Shown here piece by piece: positions 6,229-6,842 of a DNA stretch of 6,842 nt. The notes under the pieces were generated by a model that searched no databases, was not told the origin of the DNA, and saw nothing but the letters and a program-made list of their open reading frames with translations. Every line of letters begins with the position of its first letter. Positions within the stretch are counted from its first letter, which is position 1. Source of the DNA: Candidatus Omnitrophota bacterium. Its GTDB lineage: Bacteria; Omnitrophota; Gorgyraeia; Gygaellales; Profunditerraquicolaceae. The stretch spans positions 1 through 6,842 of the forward strand of contig JAGUYA010000164.1 of the NCBI GenBank assembly GCA_020061545.1, written 5' to 3'. Both the position numbers and the translations under genes were made by a program.

Positions 6229-6270
6229 CGACATACAACTTATGTTCACTTTGCTCCATAAGTTGTGTCG
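6229..6270. repeat. inverted repeat upstream of the ompH/skp gene
   Basis: ACAACTTATG (6235-6244) pairs perfectly with CATAAGTTGT (6257-6266) around a 12-base loop. Allowing a two-base bulge at 6234-6235, CGACA 6229-6233 pairs with TGTCG 6266-6270, for a 14-bp stem. Its CATAAGTT word is the same one found in the palindrome at 6099-6173: 6235-6249 is also complementary to 6104-6120 (14 of 15 with a 2-base gap), and GCTCCATAA 6253-6261 to TTATGGAGC 6117-6125. Alternative pairings across the GC-rich hairpin are therefore possible. Confidence 0.65.
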
Positions 6271-6291
6271 TCATTAAAATTATATCTTATG

Positions 6292-6317
6292 ACAGGTCTT
6301 TAAAGACCTGTTTCTTT
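6292..6317 (+). terminator. terminator-like hairpin directly before the ompH/skp gene
   Basis: A perfect 20-base palindrome (6292-6311) forms an ACAGGTCT/AGACCTGT stem of 8 bp with a TTAA loop, followed by TTTCTTT (6311-6317). Shape and U-rich tail fit a modest intrinsic terminator. The position is odd, because it ends only 18 bases before the ompH/skp ATG and just ahead of its ribosome binding site, leaving no room for a promoter after it. It could act as an attenuator between bamA and this gene, or be a DNA operator; a symmetrical palindrome of this length would suit a dimeric binding protein. Confidence 0.5.
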
Positions 6318-6335
6318 ACGAAAGGAGGAGTAAGA

Positions 6336-6842
6336 ATGAAGAAGTTAGTATTTGCTTATTTAGGGTTGTTTTTGTGTTCAGTGTTTTTTGTCACAGGCGT
6401 ATTCGCTGCGGAAAGGATTGCCTGTGTTGACTTGGGTCGCCTTTTTAGCGAATATACAAAGACAAAAGATTACGATAAAACCTTAGGTGATAAACAGACT
6501 GGTTACGATACGGAAAGGGAGAAAAAAGTAACTGAAATCAAACAGTTTCAAGATAAAATGAATTTATTAAGTGATAAAGAGAAGGAGATAAAAAAAGCAG
6601 AACTGGAAACAAAGATTAAGGCACTTCAGGAATTTGACCGCGCGAAACAGACTGACCTGCGCAAAGAACTTAGCGAAAAAAAGTCTGAATTAATAAAAGA
6701 TATTGAAGATGCCATTAAGCAGTATGCGGAAAAAGAAGGTTATACCCTGGTCTTCAGTGAGGCGGGGTTAGCTTATAATATTAAGAATTTAGATATCACC
6801 GATAAGATATTAAACATTCTGAATAAGGGTTATAAAAAATAA
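6336..6842 (+). CDS. skp: OmpH/Skp-family periplasmic chaperone
   Basis: Predicted exported chaperone that holds unfolded outer-membrane proteins on their way to BamA, encoded just upstream. The 168-aa product starts with a signal peptide (KK at 2-3, hydrophobic 4-22, probable cut near 24 or 25 in GVFAAE). IACVDLGRLFSEY (28-40) is the N-terminal OmpH strand and helix. A long Lys/Glu-rich coiled coil spans about 44-132, the tentacle region of Skp trimers, and GYTLVFSEAGLAYN (135-148) followed by DITDKILNILN (153-163) is the usual C-terminal block. A strong AGGAGG at 6323-6328, seven bases before the ATG, fixes the start. The stop codon is the final three bases of the window, so the gene is complete. 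Sequence identity in this family is low; the fold assignment is firmer than exact equivalence to E. coli Skp. Confidence 0.9.
   Translation: MKKLVFAYLGLFLCSVFFVTGVFAAERIACVDLGRLFSEYTKTKDYDKTLGDKQTGYDTEREKKVTEIKQFQDKMNLLSDKEKEIKKAELETKIKALQEFDRAKQTDLRKELSEKKSELIKDIEDAIKQYAEKEGYTLVFSEAGLAYNIKNLDITDKILNILNKGYKK

Noticed and set aside
6251..6280. Possible promoter for the ompH/skp gene (TTGCTC, 18 bases, TAAAAT)
   Set aside because: The -35 box matches only 3 of 6 bases and lies in a hairpin loop, and the terminator-like palindrome lies between it and the gene; too weak to call.

Overview
The window is the junction of two conserved bacterial gene blocks, all eight genes on the + strand. Block one (61-3696) is the classic order pth, rpsF, ssb, rpsR, rplI, dnaB: peptidyl-tRNA hydrolase, ribosomal protein S6, single-stranded DNA-binding protein, S18, L9 and replicative helicase. 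Block two (3740-6842) begins an outer-membrane biogenesis cluster: bamA (five POTRA domains plus beta-barrel) and an ompH/skp-type periplasmic chaperone whose stop codon is the last three bases of the window. BamA and Skp imply a diderm (Gram-negative) cell. The AT-leaning composition, gene order and compact style would suit a Candidatus Omnitrophota-like lineage, but that is inference from memory and not something the sequence proves.

Layout: 1-60 is a short leader with a 10-bp tandem repeat; pth 61-675, its last codons lying inside a GC-rich hairpin; rpsF 724-1011; a 125-bp gap filled by a heptad-repeat palindrome; ssb 1137-1568, overlapping rpsR 1558-1815 by 11 bp; a 95-bp gap filled by a palindrome made of four plus four copies of a 7-mer; rplI 1911-2354; dnaB 2359-3696 after 4 bp; a 43-bp AT-rich gap with a good sigma70-type promoter; bamA 3740-6091, probably on a leaderless transcript from that promoter; a 244-bp gap packed with hairpins and a terminator-like palindrome; then the ompH/skp gene 6336-6842 behind a strong ribosome binding site.

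The coding genes are ordinary housekeeping genes. The unusual part is between them. Several gaps hold a locus-specific short word repeated in tandem at a fixed period (7, 10, 10-11 or 12 bp), and in three gaps the word returns on the opposite strand, giving long imperfect palindromes. A separate two-copy GC-rich hairpin family sits after pth and before the ompH/skp gene, with base-pair covariation between copies and a shared flank. Neither pattern matches a standard terminator or a known element that I recognise. Other oddities are an SSB without the usual acidic-phenylalanine tip, a Pth tail encoded by the hairpin repeat, and the apparently leaderless bamA start.
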